From Lachnospiraceae bacterium (GTDB lineage Bacteria > Bacillota > Clostridia > Lachnospirales > Lachnospiraceae), in contig JAFVXW010000029.1 in assembly GCA_017500935.1 (NCBI GenBank), positions 1 to 64,000 on the forward strand: 64,000 nucleotides of DNA. Direction: 5' to 3'. Positions 1 through 6,999 of this stretch are shown piece after piece. Below the pieces are notes generated by a model. The model worked only from the letters and a program-made list of their open reading frames with translations, made no database searches and was not told the DNA's origin. Made by a program: the position numbers and the translations under genes. Within the stretch, counting starts at the first letter, position 1; each line of letters opens with the position of its first letter.

Positions 1-40
1 AGTAAGGAGACACAGAGTATGCTGAATTATAGTTAGGATC

Positions 41-75
41 AATAAGCTGGATATTTTTTATTCAGCTTATTTTTA
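41..75 (+). terminator. Rho-independent terminator left of the island
   Basis: The stem AATAAGCTG (41-49) pairs with CAGCTTATT (63-71) and is followed by a T-rich stretch. It probably ends a host gene lying left of the window. No coding region was recognised in 1-202. Confidence 0.6.
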
Positions 76-202
76 TGTCAAGGGCAGGTATAAATGTTTT
101 GATATATGAGAAAAAGAAACTTTCATTATAGCACGGCAGGATATGTATAGAACCTCAAAAAAGCCAGTAAAATCAAGGGTTTGCGGCATTCAAAAACCTC
201 CA

Positions 203-223
203 AGTACGCCATTTAGTACGCCA
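203..223 (+). other. Putative attL (21-bp direct repeat)
   Basis: Two AGTACGCCA 9-mers separated by TTT. The identical 21 bp recurs at 55757-55777, directly behind an integrase gene. CAAAAACCT occurs just outside both copies (191-199 and 55784-55792). Confidence 0.65.
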
Positions 224-561
224 AATTTTTTTGAAGTCCCTGATATGACAGTGCGTGGTTTTGATGGTGGAAAATGGGGGATTTTTCACCGAAATTGCAG
301 AAAAATGATGAATTTTTAGAAGGCTCCTGGCTGGAAGCGGATTGCTGAAGGCTGGGAGTTTTTTGGCTTTTGGGGGTATTACATCGGCAGTGATTTGAGA
401 GGCTGAAAATGTGGTAGAAAACAGGGGGATAAAATGTAACGGTTTTCTGCTTAGGAGGCCTTGATTTATAAGGATTTGAGAGGACTAAAATCAGGGGGCT
501 GGTAGGTTGATACTATTTTGTCGAAAATGAGGGAGAAAAGCGTTAAGGAAGGAGTGCTGAT
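224..561. other. Intergenic stretch with no recognisable gene
   Basis: I see no supported coding region between the left repeat and the leader of the first gene. The part 421-545 is a diverged copy of 6735-6858 (see the repeat entries). It may be the decayed 3' end of a second Cys-rich VLP gene plus its downstream region. Confidence 0.5.
421..545 (+). repeat. Diverged direct repeat, copy A (partner 6735-6858)
   Basis: Shares GCCTTGATTTATAAG, ATACTATTT and AAAATGAGGGAGAAAA, in the same order and at nearly the same spacing, with the 3' end and downstream region of the Cys-rich VLP gene near 6.8 kb. It suggests that two related elements recombined here, leaving 0.5-6.8 kb between the copies. 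Confidence 0.55.
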
Positions 562-640
562 AAAAATTGAACTACAGCTTCAATGACAAATGAACAAACC
601 TCCTTTAGAATCGTTTGTAGAGACACGATTTTAAGGGAGG
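562..640 (+). promoter_or_regulatory. RNA leader with RBS-sequestering hairpin, copy 1
   Basis: A TTGAA/TTCAA mini-hairpin block (562-590) is followed by a 16-bp stem, 599-614 with 625-640. It pairs throughout if two G-U pairs are allowed. The 3' arm contains the GGGAGG ribosome binding site of the gene starting at 648. The same two-part arrangement recurs at 4575-4647 with a different stem sequence. It is likely a translational switch; the ligand or trigger is unknown. Confidence 0.55.
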
Positions 641-647
641 ATTTTTT

Positions 648-1310
648 ATGGGTGAAAGAATGTTAGTGACACAGGCTCTGGATGAAAGGGACCTGTTGGT
701 GAAAAAGATTGTTGATAAAATTGCGAAAGCGAGCTTTGTAGATACCATTAAGCCTAATGAAGATAAGGTTTATGCAAAACGGATCAGCAAGGAGGAGTAT
801 GCAAAGGAAGCTGAGGGAGCATATCAGCAGATTATGGATCTGATAGAAAGATTTCAGAAAATTGATGCTGCGATTGTGGCTTCCAATGCGGAAACGAAGA
901 TTACAACTTCATATGGAGTCTTTACGGTTGCCGGTGCGATTTCCATAAGAAGCAGACTTCGTGGCGCAGGAGCTTATGATGGAGAAGCAGATTTTGAAGG
1001 AAGTCTTCAAGAAAAACTGAAAAGCGAATATAACGAGCGGATAAGGTTCTGTGACTTGAAGAACAGCCAGCTGCAGACGACTGCAGAGAATATGCGTCTT
1101 AGTATTCTGGGAAAAGACAGTAAGGTAAAGGATGACAAGCCGTTAGGTGTTGTGGATGCGTATGTGAAAGAGAATACGACAGAACTTGTGGATCCGCTGA
1201 ATGTGAAGAAGAAACTGGAAGCATTAGAGGAAAAACGCAATACTCTTTTGACAGAACTGGATACACAGATAAAAGTGTCTAACGCAACAACTTTTATTGA
1301 AATTGTGTAA
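648..1310 (+). CDS. Hypothetical helical protein
   Basis: 220 residues, starting at ATG 648, seven bases after GGGAGG. I do not recognise a family with confidence. The sequence is charged and largely helical, with heptad-like stretches at about residues 50-75 and 185-215, and ends in a conserved-looking NATTFIEIV tail. There is no signal peptide or membrane segment. Its RBS lies inside the 3' arm of a strong hairpin, so translation is probably regulated. It is not obviously in an operon: a 480-bp gap with a tRNA-like sequence follows. Confidence 0.7.
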   Translation: MGERMLVTQALDERDLLVKKIVDKIAKASFVDTIKPNEDKVYAKRISKEEYAKEAEGAYQQIMDLIERFQKIDAAIVASNAETKITTSYGVFTVAGAISIRSRLRGAGAYDGEADFEGSLQEKLKSEYNERIRFCDLKNSQLQTTAENMRLSILGKDSKVKDDKPLGVVDAYVKENTTELVDPLNVKKKLEALEEKRNTLLTELDTQIKVSNATTFIEIV

Positions 1311-1432
1311 CTTTGATGGCGCTGAACAGCTGCGTATTCGCCTGCATTACGAAAACCTCAGATCCGGCTTCCCGTAACGGGGTCATGTTACAAACTCAAG
1401 TATACCAATTCTGATTAATTGGATTGCTGACT

Positions 1433-1503
1433 TAAAAAGTGGCGCAGTTGGTAGCGCACATGACTGATCTCATGATGTCGCGGGTTCAATTCCTGCCTTT
1501 TGA
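1433..1503 (+). pseudogene. tRNA-Asn-like sequence with damaged anticodon loop
   Basis: A cloverleaf can be drawn: acceptor arms 1433-1439 and 1497-1503 (one mismatch), D arm GCGC-AGTTGGTA-GCGC (1442-1457), anticodon stem CATGA/TCATG (1459-1463, 1470-1474), a 5-nt variable loop and T arm GCGGG-TTCAATT-CCTGC (1480-1496). The anticodon loop, CTGATC, has 6 nt instead of 7. The D and anticodon stems recall bacterial tRNA-Asn (loop CTGTTAA). No encoded CCA follows. It is either a decayed tRNA or a tRNA-like RNA. It lies 290 bp before an RNA ligase gene. Confidence 0.5.
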
Positions 1504-1792
1504 AAAGTTGGTTTATAATGATGCCTTAAGCATCTCCAATTGAACTGTTTTGTGTCTTGGTTGAACCGTGAAGGGTAAATTGTCAATGATTTTCTTCCTG
1601 AATGGTTTTGTGTGAAGCGGAAACTTTTGTGCAGACATAGAAATGTGTTGAAATCCATGAAAAGGGTTAAAGCGTTAAGCCGGTTGGCTGGAGGAAATCC
1701 TCATGGCTGTAATGTGGGCACATATATATGGTGATGGAGCCGCAGCGGAAGCAGCGGCTTTGTCTTGTTGATAAATGGAAAGGAAATTCTAT
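1504..1792. other. Intergenic region before the RNA ligase gene
   Basis: No gene is supported here. A GC-rich hairpin, AGCCGC (1738-1743) with GCGGCT (1754-1759), followed by TTTGTCTTG, lies 33 bp before the ligase start. It could be a terminator for an upstream RNA or part of the ligase leader. Confidence 0.4.
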
Positions 1793-2821
1793 ATGGGAAA
1801 AAGAAAATTGGCGTCAATTCAGTATGTACACCATATTTCATCGATAGAAGGTGCTGACAGGATTGAATGCGTGCATGTACTGGGCTGGAAATGTGTTGCA
1901 AATAAGGGACAGTTCCGGGTGGGGGATTATTGCGTTTACATGGAAGTAGACTCGTTCCTTCCAATTTCTGAGCAGTTCGAGTTTTTGCGGAAAAGCAGCT
2001 ATAAAAAGAGTGAGGTTTTAGGAGAAGGTTTTCGACTGAAAACGCAAAACTTTAAAGGACAGATCTCACAGGGGCTGGTTCAGCCATTATCCATTTTGCC
2101 GGAGGGAGAGTATCATCTGGGAGATGATGTGACGGATCTTCTTGGAATAAAAAAGTGGGAAATAGAAGAGCGGGTGACCAATACTGGTACTGTGACCGGA
2201 GAGTTTCCGGCAGGAATTTCCAAAACAGATGAACTGCGTGTGCAGTCATATCCTGAGCTGATTGAAGAATTCAAAAATGTGTCCGGGTATTACATCAGTA
2301 CCAAAATGGATGGTACCAGTGTGACAATGTACTGGAAAGATGGATGCTTTGGGGTGTGCGGCAGAAATTATGAATATGCAGACGATGATAACTGTGCCAT
2401 GTGGAAATATGCTCACAAAAAGAATTTGCCGGAAAGATTGAAGAAATGTGGAATTGGAAATATAGCGATCCAGGGAGAATTCTGTGGACCTGGGATTCAG
2501 AAAAACAGATTAGGTCTCATAAGACCAGAGTGGTTTGTTTTTACTGTGATTGATCTGGATAATCAGAGGAGATACCCGTTGGACAAAATGCAGGCATTGT
2601 GCGAACAGTTGATGTTGGCTATGGTACCTATAGAAGAAGTTGCAAGTGAGTTTCCATACGGTAACGTTGTGGAATTACTGACAAGGGCAAATGGAAAGTA
2701 CGACTCCGGACATCACAAAGAAGGGATTGTTATCCGGCCGGTGATTCCGGTATATTCTCCGACAATAGAAGGACCTTTGTCCATGAAGGTTTTGAATAAT
2801 GACTATTTGCTGAAGGAGTAG
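1793..2821 (+). CDS. ATP-dependent RNA ligase, DRB0094 (Rnl5-like) family
   Basis: 342 residues from ATG 1793, preceded by AAAGGA. The in-frame ATG at 1775 has no clear RBS. The ligase joins RNA ends through an enzyme-AMP intermediate. The nucleotidyl-transfer motif KMDG sits at residues 171-174, with Lys171 the expected AMP acceptor. Downstream QGEFCGPGIQ and HHKEGIVIRP fit motifs IIIa/IV and the GIVIR motif. The N-terminal 150 residues look like the OB-type domain placed before the catalytic core in the Deinococcus DRB0094 group. A PIN-domain gene follows 51 bp later. The pairing with a nuclease and the nearby tRNA-like sequence suggest RNA repair or a defence role (inference). Confidence 0.85.
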   Translation: MGKRKLASIQYVHHISSIEGADRIECVHVLGWKCVANKGQFRVGDYCVYMEVDSFLPISEQFEFLRKSSYKKSEVLGEGFRLKTQNFKGQISQGLVQPLSILPEGEYHLGDDVTDLLGIKKWEIEERVTNTGTVTGEFPAGISKTDELRVQSYPELIEEFKNVSGYYISTKMDGTSVTMYWKDGCFGVCGRNYEYADDDNCAMWKYAHKKNLPERLKKCGIGNIAIQGEFCGPGIQKNRLGLIRPEWFVFTVIDLDNQRRYPLDKMQALCEQLMLAMVPIEEVASEFPYGNVVELLTRANGKYDSGHHKEGIVIRPVIPVYSPTIEGPLSMKVLNNDYLLKE

Positions 2822-2872
2822 TTACAGTTACTTATCCTGTTGATCTGTAGATTCATAAAGGTGGTGAATGCA

Positions 2873-3535
2873 TTGGCGGCAATACTGGTAGATTATGAAA
2901 ATGTATCTGCGTCAGATGGTCTGAAAGGTGTGGAATATCTGAATGAAAACGACACGCTTATTGTATTTTACAGCCAATGCTGTGAAAAAATCCGTGCAGA
3001 ATATATAGATATGATAGAAAAAAGCCAGTGCGAATTCAAAGTATACAAGCTGGTTCACACAGGTAAAAATGCGTTGGACTTTTATATTGCAGTAGAGTGC
3101 GGATTTTTAGGGGCGCATGGAGAAAATCAGATCAGTATAATCAGCAAAGATAAAGGATTTTCGGCCGTAACGGATTTCTTGCGCTTGAAGTCTGAAACAG
3201 AGGAAATAACAGTACATACAGCTCCTAATATAGAAAGTGCTTTGTTATCATCCAATACATTGCAGGATGCTGAGCGTAAAAAGGAGATAAAAGAAAAGAC
3301 GAAATCTTTGAATATAGGTGCAGAGCAGGCGCGGATAAAAGAACACAGAGCATTTGCAGAGAAAATCAAAAAAGTATTTGAGGGTACAGAATACGAAAAG
3401 AACACAGCTGATATTTTACGGTTTATCGAAAAATATGATGTCAAAAGTCTGAAGTTGTTATACACAGGATCTTTGCGGGCCTTCGGAAGAGAAGATGGCA
3501 GAGGAATTTATCAGATGTTGAAGAGTGTGGTATGA
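2873..3535 (+). CDS. PIN-like domain protein (probable RNase)
   Basis: 220 residues, starting at TTG 2873 eight bases after AAAGGTGG; a longer in-frame start at 2840 lacks an RBS. The N-terminal AAILVDYENV, the acidic ALDFYIAVECGFLG block near residue 65 and ISIISKDKGFSAVTDFL near residue 90 carry the scattered Asp residues of PIN/NYN-fold metal-dependent RNases. The C-terminal 100 residues are charged helices of unknown role. It follows the RNA ligase closely and may share its transcript. The exact subfamily is uncertain. Confidence 0.7.
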   Translation: MAAILVDYENVSASDGLKGVEYLNENDTLIVFYSQCCEKIRAEYIDMIEKSQCEFKVYKLVHTGKNALDFYIAVECGFLGAHGENQISIISKDKGFSAVTDFLRLKSETEEITVHTAPNIESALLSSNTLQDAERKKEIKEKTKSLNIGAEQARIKEHRAFAEKIKKVFEGTEYEKNTADILRFIEKYDVKSLKLLYTGSLRAFGREDGRGIYQMLKSVV

Positions 3536-3605
3536 CGGATTGGATGATACATATCAGTTTTACTTTTTGGAGGAGTTTCTGACGTAGGAATGGTGATTAG
3601 GACGA

Positions 3606-3634
3606 TTGCGGAAATGGTATAATAATGGTATAAT
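3606..3634 (+). promoter_or_regulatory. Promoter of the toxin-antitoxin operon
   Basis: TTGCGG (3606-3611), a 17-bp spacer and TATAAT (3629-3634), 26 bp before the antitoxin start. A second TATAAT lies at 3618-3623. Confidence 0.6.
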
Positions 3635-3659
3635 TAGACCATTGACGGGAGGAAAGAAT

Positions 3660-3920
3660 ATGCCGCAGATTATTCCCATAAAGGATTTGAAGAATACTTC
3701 AGAGATATCTGAAATGTGTCATCGTACCGACGAACCAATTTATATTACAAAGAATGGATATGGTGATATGGTTATTATGAGTATGGAGAATTTTGAGCGT
3801 ACGATGGATCGAATTAAAATGTATGAGGACATCGAAAGATCAGAACAACAGATCCAAGAAGGAAAAGTGAAAGAGGCGAAGAATTCTCTTTCATCTATGA
3901 GAAAGCGATATGGTTTATAA
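3660..3920 (+). CDS. Type II antitoxin, Phd/YefM family
   Basis: 86 residues from ATG 3660, seven bases after GGGAGG. The N-terminal half (IPIKDLKNTSEISE, then PIYITKNGYGDMVIMS) is the typical Phd/YefM DNA-binding domain. The charged C-terminal tail would wrap the toxin. It overlaps the RelE/ParE-type toxin gene by 11 bp, so the two are translationally coupled. Autorepression of its own promoter is typical of the family. Confidence 0.85.
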   Translation: MPQIIPIKDLKNTSEISEMCHRTDEPIYITKNGYGDMVIMSMENFERTMDRIKMYEDIERSEQQIQEGKVKEAKNSLSSMRKRYGL

Positions 3921-4221
3921 TCTGATTGTTACGGAAAAAGCAGAAGAACTTCTGGATCAGCTGATATATCATCTTGTATTCAGACTGAAAAATGATCAGG
4001 CAGCCTCTCATCTGTTTGACAGTATTGAAATGATTTATGACAGATTGGAAGAGAATCCTTATCAGTTTCCGGAAAGCAGGGACACAAACCTGAAACGTTT
4101 GGGCTATCGGGAAGCCGTCGTGACTGGGATGAATTATGTGATTGTATATAGAGTCGAGAAGCATTCTGTATATGTGGTTGGCGTATTTCATCAGCTGGAA
4201 GACTATAGGAAAAAAGTATAG
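3910..4221 (+). CDS. Type II toxin, RelE/ParE family
   Basis: 103 residues, starting inside the end of the antitoxin gene. The layout is that of a small RelE/ParE-fold protein: an N-terminal helical hairpin (TEKAEELLDQLIYHLV), a central RLEENPYQFPESRD segment and the C-terminal strands YVIVYRVEKHSVYVVGVFHQLEDY. RelE members cleave mRNA on the ribosome and ParE members poison gyrase; the sequence alone does not decide which. Together with the gene upstream it probably stabilises the island. Confidence 0.85.
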   Translation: MVYNLIVTEKAEELLDQLIYHLVFRLKNDQAASHLFDSIEMIYDRLEENPYQFPESRDTNLKRLGYREAVVTGMNYVIVYRVEKHSVYVVGVFHQLEDYRKKV

Positions 4222-4255
4222 CAGGGAAAGTTTTGTATGGAAAGGAGATGCGTTT

Positions 4256-4576
4256 ATGTTTCCGATGATTGATAAAAAAGAAACCGGTATCAACCTGCGC
4301 AGAATCATGGACATGCGCGGTATTACGGCCAGGGATGTACAGCAATATCTTGAACTCGGATGTGTACAGAGTGTTTATCGCTGGCTGGACGGTATCAATA
4401 TGCCGACTATAGACAATCTTTATGCACTCAGCGAGCTGTTTCAGGTTCCGATCGATGACATTGTACGCGGAAACAGAGCGCCGATGCTCCAGAATTTACA
4501 TGTACAAACGCACGATCCTTGCGGCAGAAGATTATATCAATACTATGAAAAACTGCAAAAGCTGCAAGCTGCTTAA
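4256..4576 (+). CDS. HTH (XRE/Cro-CI type) regulator
   Basis: 106 residues from ATG 4256, preceded by AAAGGAGA. A helix-turn-helix spans about residues 8-62 (GINLRRIMDMRGITARDVQQ, then SVYRWLDGINMPTIDNLYALSELFQVPIDDIV). The tail of about 45 residues is unassigned. It starts 34 bp after the toxin gene. Its stop codon abuts the second copy of the RBS-masking leader, which controls the next ORF. Confidence 0.8.
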   Translation: MFPMIDKKETGINLRRIMDMRGITARDVQQYLELGCVQSVYRWLDGINMPTIDNLYALSELFQVPIDDIVRGNRAPMLQNLHVQTHDPCGRRLYQYYEKLQKLQAA

Positions 4577-4647
4577 AATTGAATTACAACTTCAATGACA
4601 AAATTTAGTTCCTCCTGCAGAATGGATATATCACATTTGGCAGGAGG
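4575..4647 (+). promoter_or_regulatory. RNA leader with RBS-sequestering hairpin, copy 2
   Basis: The same design as 562-640. The block AAAATTGAATTACAACTTCA begins at 4575. A 14-bp stem follows (4611-4624 with 4634-4647; one A-G mismatch, one G-U), whose 3' arm carries the GGAGG of the small ORF at 4655. The stem sequence differs from copy 1 while pairing is kept, which argues for function. Confidence 0.6.
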
Positions 4648-4654
4648 TTTTATT

Positions 4655-4711
4655 ATGCACGGAAGAGGATTGATGACGGACAGCATTATTTTGAAAGAGG
4701 AAAAATCATGA
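4655..4711 (+). CDS. Small leader ORF (18 aa), coupled to the phosphoesterase gene
   Basis: Encodes MHGRGLMTDSIILKEEKS. ATG 4655 stands seven bases after the GGAGG that the leader hairpin masks. The ORF ends in an ATGA overlap with the start of the next gene (4708), so opening the hairpin would lead ribosomes straight to the phosphoesterase start. It may be only a relay peptide. Confidence 0.5.
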   Translation: MHGRGLMTDSIILKEEKS

Positions 4712-5463
4712 TCTACATAACCGGCGATTGCCACGGAAACTTTGAAAGGTTCAATACCAGCATCTTTCCGGAACAGAAAGAAATGACAAAAGACGACTAT
4801 GTTATCATCTGTGGAGATTTTGGAGCTGTATGGAATAAAGACTGCGAAAGCAATACAGAGACAATGATATTGGACTGGCTGGATTGCAGACCTTTTACAG
4901 CATTATTTATAGATGGTAATCATGAAAATTTTGATCGCCTGTATTCCTATCCTGTTGAAAACTGGAACGGCGGCAAAATACACAGAATTAGACCGTCCGT
5001 GATCCATCTGATGCGTGGACAGGTGTTTGAATTGAGTGGTAAGAAAATCTTCACTTTTGGCGGTGCCAGCAGCCATGATATTGATGGCGGAATTCTGGAA
5101 CCGGATGATCCTGATTTTGAAAAAAAGAAGCGCATTCTGGATAAGGGATGGAAACCGTACCGGATCAATCATTTGAGCTGGTGGAAGGAGGAATTGCTAT
5201 CCGAGAAAGAAATGGATGAAGGACGCAGAAATCTGGCAAAGTATGGTAATGAAGTGGATTTTATTGTCACACACTGCTGTTCTTCCAGTACGGTTGCTTT
5301 GATCAGTCATGGAATGTACAAACCGGATCTGTTAACTGCATATCTGGAAGAAATCCGGCAAACGGTAAAATATAAGAAATGGTTCTTTGGGCATTACCAT
5401 GATAATCGAAATGTGAATGCAGAGGAAATATTGCTCTGGGAGCAGATTATTCGGATTTCGTAA
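4708..5463 (+). CDS. Calcineurin-like metallophosphoesterase
   Basis: 251 residues. The two-metal phosphoesterase motifs are present in order: GDCHG (residues 6-10), GDFGAVW (36-42), GNHE (70-73), a VTHCC histidine motif near residue 190 and GHYH near residue 230. It is a cytosolic protein without signal peptide. Members hydrolyse phosphomono- or diesters; the substrate cannot be told. The start overlaps the stop of an 18-aa leader ORF (ATGA), which places it under the RBS-masking leader. Confidence 0.85.
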   Translation: MIYITGDCHGNFERFNTSIFPEQKEMTKDDYVIICGDFGAVWNKDCESNTETMILDWLDCRPFTALFIDGNHENFDRLYSYPVENWNGGKIHRIRPSVIHLMRGQVFELSGKKIFTFGGASSHDIDGGILEPDDPDFEKKKRILDKGWKPYRINHLSWWKEELLSEKEMDEGRRNLAKYGNEVDFIVTHCCSSSTVALISHGMYKPDLLTAYLEEIRQTVKYKKWFFGHYHDNRNVNAEEILLWEQIIRIS

Positions 5464-5562
5464 GGTATTTGTAACTGGTAGAGATTTGAAGAATGGTAAA
5501 TAATCGAACAAAGTTCACCAGACGGTGAGATGCTTTGCGAGTCACCTGATTGGACAGAAAAG

Positions 5563-5586
5563 GCCAGCACAAAAATGCTGGCTTTT
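5563..5586. terminator. Bidirectional terminator
   Basis: GCCAGCA (5563-5569) pairs with TGCTGGC (5576-5582). T-rich tracts follow on both strands. It serves the phosphoesterase gene on the plus strand and the convergent HTH gene on the minus strand. Confidence 0.75.
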
Positions 5587-5824
5587 ATAATTGAAAGTTT
5601 TGAAAGAAATCAGCAAATTCACAGTTGAAGATGATTTTCAGGGCACATAATTCACTGACTTTAATATTCATGATATTTGATTCGATTTTGGCATATGTGC
5701 TTCGGGTAATGTCTATGCCAAGAAGCTGCATCTGGGCTACCACATCATCCTGTTTCATCTGGGCTGATTTACGGAGTGCTCGAATATTGTTGCCAATATC
5801 CATGTCCGGACGGATTTTCTGCAT
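5585..5824 (-). CDS. HTH (XRE-type) repressor-like protein
   Basis: 79 residues on the minus strand, starting at MQKIRPDMDI behind AGGAGAGG; the longer upstream frame is not needed. An XRE helix-turn-helix (NIRALRKSAQMKQDDVVAQ, then ITRSTYAKIESN) fills most of the protein. It is divergent from the small gene at 5943. The interval holds a palindrome and two related 14-mers that look like its operators. Confidence 0.8.
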   Translation of the reverse strand: MQKIRPDMDIGNNIRALRKSAQMKQDDVVAQMQLLGIDITRSTYAKIESNIMNIKVSELCALKIIFNCEFADFFQNFQL

Positions 5825-5846
5825 TTCTAAAACCTCTCCTAAAAAG

Positions 5847-5914
5847 TTCGTTATACGGAACGTATACGTTGATAGTAATGCAGCAATGAGGTATAATTGG
5901 TTCGTAATATGGAG
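5847..5914 (+). promoter_or_regulatory. Divergent promoter/operator region
   Basis: A plus-strand promoter, TTGATA (5869-5874), 17-bp spacer, TATAAT (5892-5897). A perfect 12-bp palindrome, AACGTATACGTT (5859-5870), touches the -35 box. Two related sites, TTCGTTATACGGAA (5847-5860) and TTCGTAATATGGAG (5901-5914), flank the promoter. This is a typical layout for autoregulation by the adjacent XRE protein. Confidence 0.65.
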
Positions 5915-5942
5915 CAAAATGCGTGATGTGAGAGGTGTGGAC

Positions 5943-6179
5943 ATGGATGCTAATATTCTGAAACCAGTATACGAATTTGGGGCTTTAATTAAGTATTGTG
6001 AGGAAAACCATATGATTAAAGAAAATTTGATTGTTCATACAGGTATGCCCGATTTGTCCGGAATTTATTACAAGCTTCTGCATAATTTGTCTGGGCGAAA
6101 TCTGGAGATCTTTGAGCATGAGGTGCAAATGGCTTATGAAAGACTTATTATCATGATGGATTCAAAAATAATGAAATAG
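5943..6179 (+). CDS. Small hypothetical protein (DUF-like, 78 aa)
   Basis: 78 residues from ATG 5943, six bases after AGAGGTG; ATG 5919 is a weaker alternative. It is a helical protein (ILKPVYEFGALIKYCEENHM, then a C-terminal helix ending MAYERLIIMMDSK) without a recognised domain. It is divergently transcribed from the XRE gene behind a near-consensus promoter. Confidence 0.6.
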   Translation: MDANILKPVYEFGALIKYCEENHMIKENLIVHTGMPDLSGIYYKLLHNLSGRNLEIFEHEVQMAYERLIIMMDSKIMK

Positions 6180-6195
6180 TATAACGGTAATTTAG

Positions 6196-6229
6196 AAGCA
6201 GACGATTCTGACGGGTCGCTGCTTTTTTT
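6196..6229 (+). terminator. Rho-independent terminator
   Basis: AAGCAG-a-CGA (6196-6204) pairs with TCG-CTGCTT, followed by seven T. It ends the 5943 transcript. Confidence 0.6.
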
Positions 6230-6251
6230 GTCCTTTCCGTACAAAGTTTTG

Positions 6252-6287
6252 TTTTTACCCGGACCAAAAGCCAATTTTTTCTCCCCA
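6252..6287 (+). repeat. 36-bp conserved box, copy 1 (partner 45574-45609)
   Basis: 33 of 36 positions match a box that stands upstream of the RepA_N gene at 45.7 kb. Here it stands upstream of the Cys-rich VLP gene. It may be a rep-linked regulatory or origin sequence carried by related elements. Confidence 0.6.
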
Positions 6288-6393
6288 CAAATAATTATAG
6301 AAGGGCAAATTCTGGCGGGTAACAGCAAGACGATATTTCACTGCCTGAATTATGGATATTGACTTCGTACGAAAAGGAGAAATTGGATACATC

Positions 6394-6786
6394 ATGAATA
6401 GCAGAGAACTTACGAAGAAAGAAAAAGCAAAAATCAGGAGGCTGGTGGCAGCACAATGTACTTGTTTTGATGAAAAGGAAGGATGCCTGCCATTGGATGG
6501 TGGATGTTATATGTGCACCATTGGATTTAGGGATAGTCCTTTATGCGGTTATTTTCAAAAATGTGTTTTGCCGCTGGATCCGGAGGTTCAGGCAATTTGG
6601 AGCGGGAATGGCATCAGAATCTGTAAAAAATGCGGAAAGCTCTTTCCGAGAAATGGAAAAAAGATTTATTGCTCCAAACAATGTGCCGCTAGTGAACATC
6701 GAAAGCAGATAAGGATTTCGGTTCGAAAGTACAGGAACAACGGGGAAAATGTAAACATTTTCAAGTCTAGAAGCCTTGATTTATAA
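6394..6786 (+). CDS. Cysteine-rich VLP protein
   Basis: 130 residues from ATG 6394; the only purine-rich RBS (AAAGGAG) lies 14 bases upstream. Cys-rich VLP features: FDEKEGCLPLDGGCYMC, then a CGYF block and VLPLDPEV at about residues 55-65. A C-terminal zinc-ribbon-like part follows (CKKCGKLF and YCSKQC at about 80-105). Such proteins are frequent in conjugative elements of gut Firmicutes. The role is unknown; nucleic-acid binding through the Cys clusters is plausible. Confidence 0.75.
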   Translation: MNSRELTKKEKAKIRRLVAAQCTCFDEKEGCLPLDGGCYMCTIGFRDSPLCGYFQKCVLPLDPEVQAIWSGNGIRICKKCGKLFPRNGKKIYCSKQCAASEHRKQIRISVRKYRNNGENVNIFKSRSLDL

Positions 6787-6858
6787 GCTTTTTGAAAGAT
6801 CAAAAATAAGGAGCTGGCAGTTAATACTATTTCCTTAAAAATGAGGGAGAAAACTGTT
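6735..6858 (+). repeat. Diverged direct repeat, copy B (partner 421-545)
   Basis: Covers the 3' end of the Cys-rich VLP gene and about 70 bp downstream. Matches copy A in order and spacing. Confidence 0.55.
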
Positions 6859-6999
6859 ACAGTAGAATTGCGTGCTTTGGGTGGAATTTAACTTTGCAAT
6901 TGTCTGGGAAATCTTTTTGCAAGATTGAATCTGGAATGTATTGCATGATATCATAGGAATGAAGGAGTACATAAGGAGGTTTTAGCAGACACGGATTAT

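Noticed and set aside
1470-1658. Minus-strand 62-aa reading frame ending AGIEPATS
   Set aside because: That ending is a well-known artefact of translating the reverse strand of tRNA T-arm sequences; it supports the tRNA-like call, not a gene.
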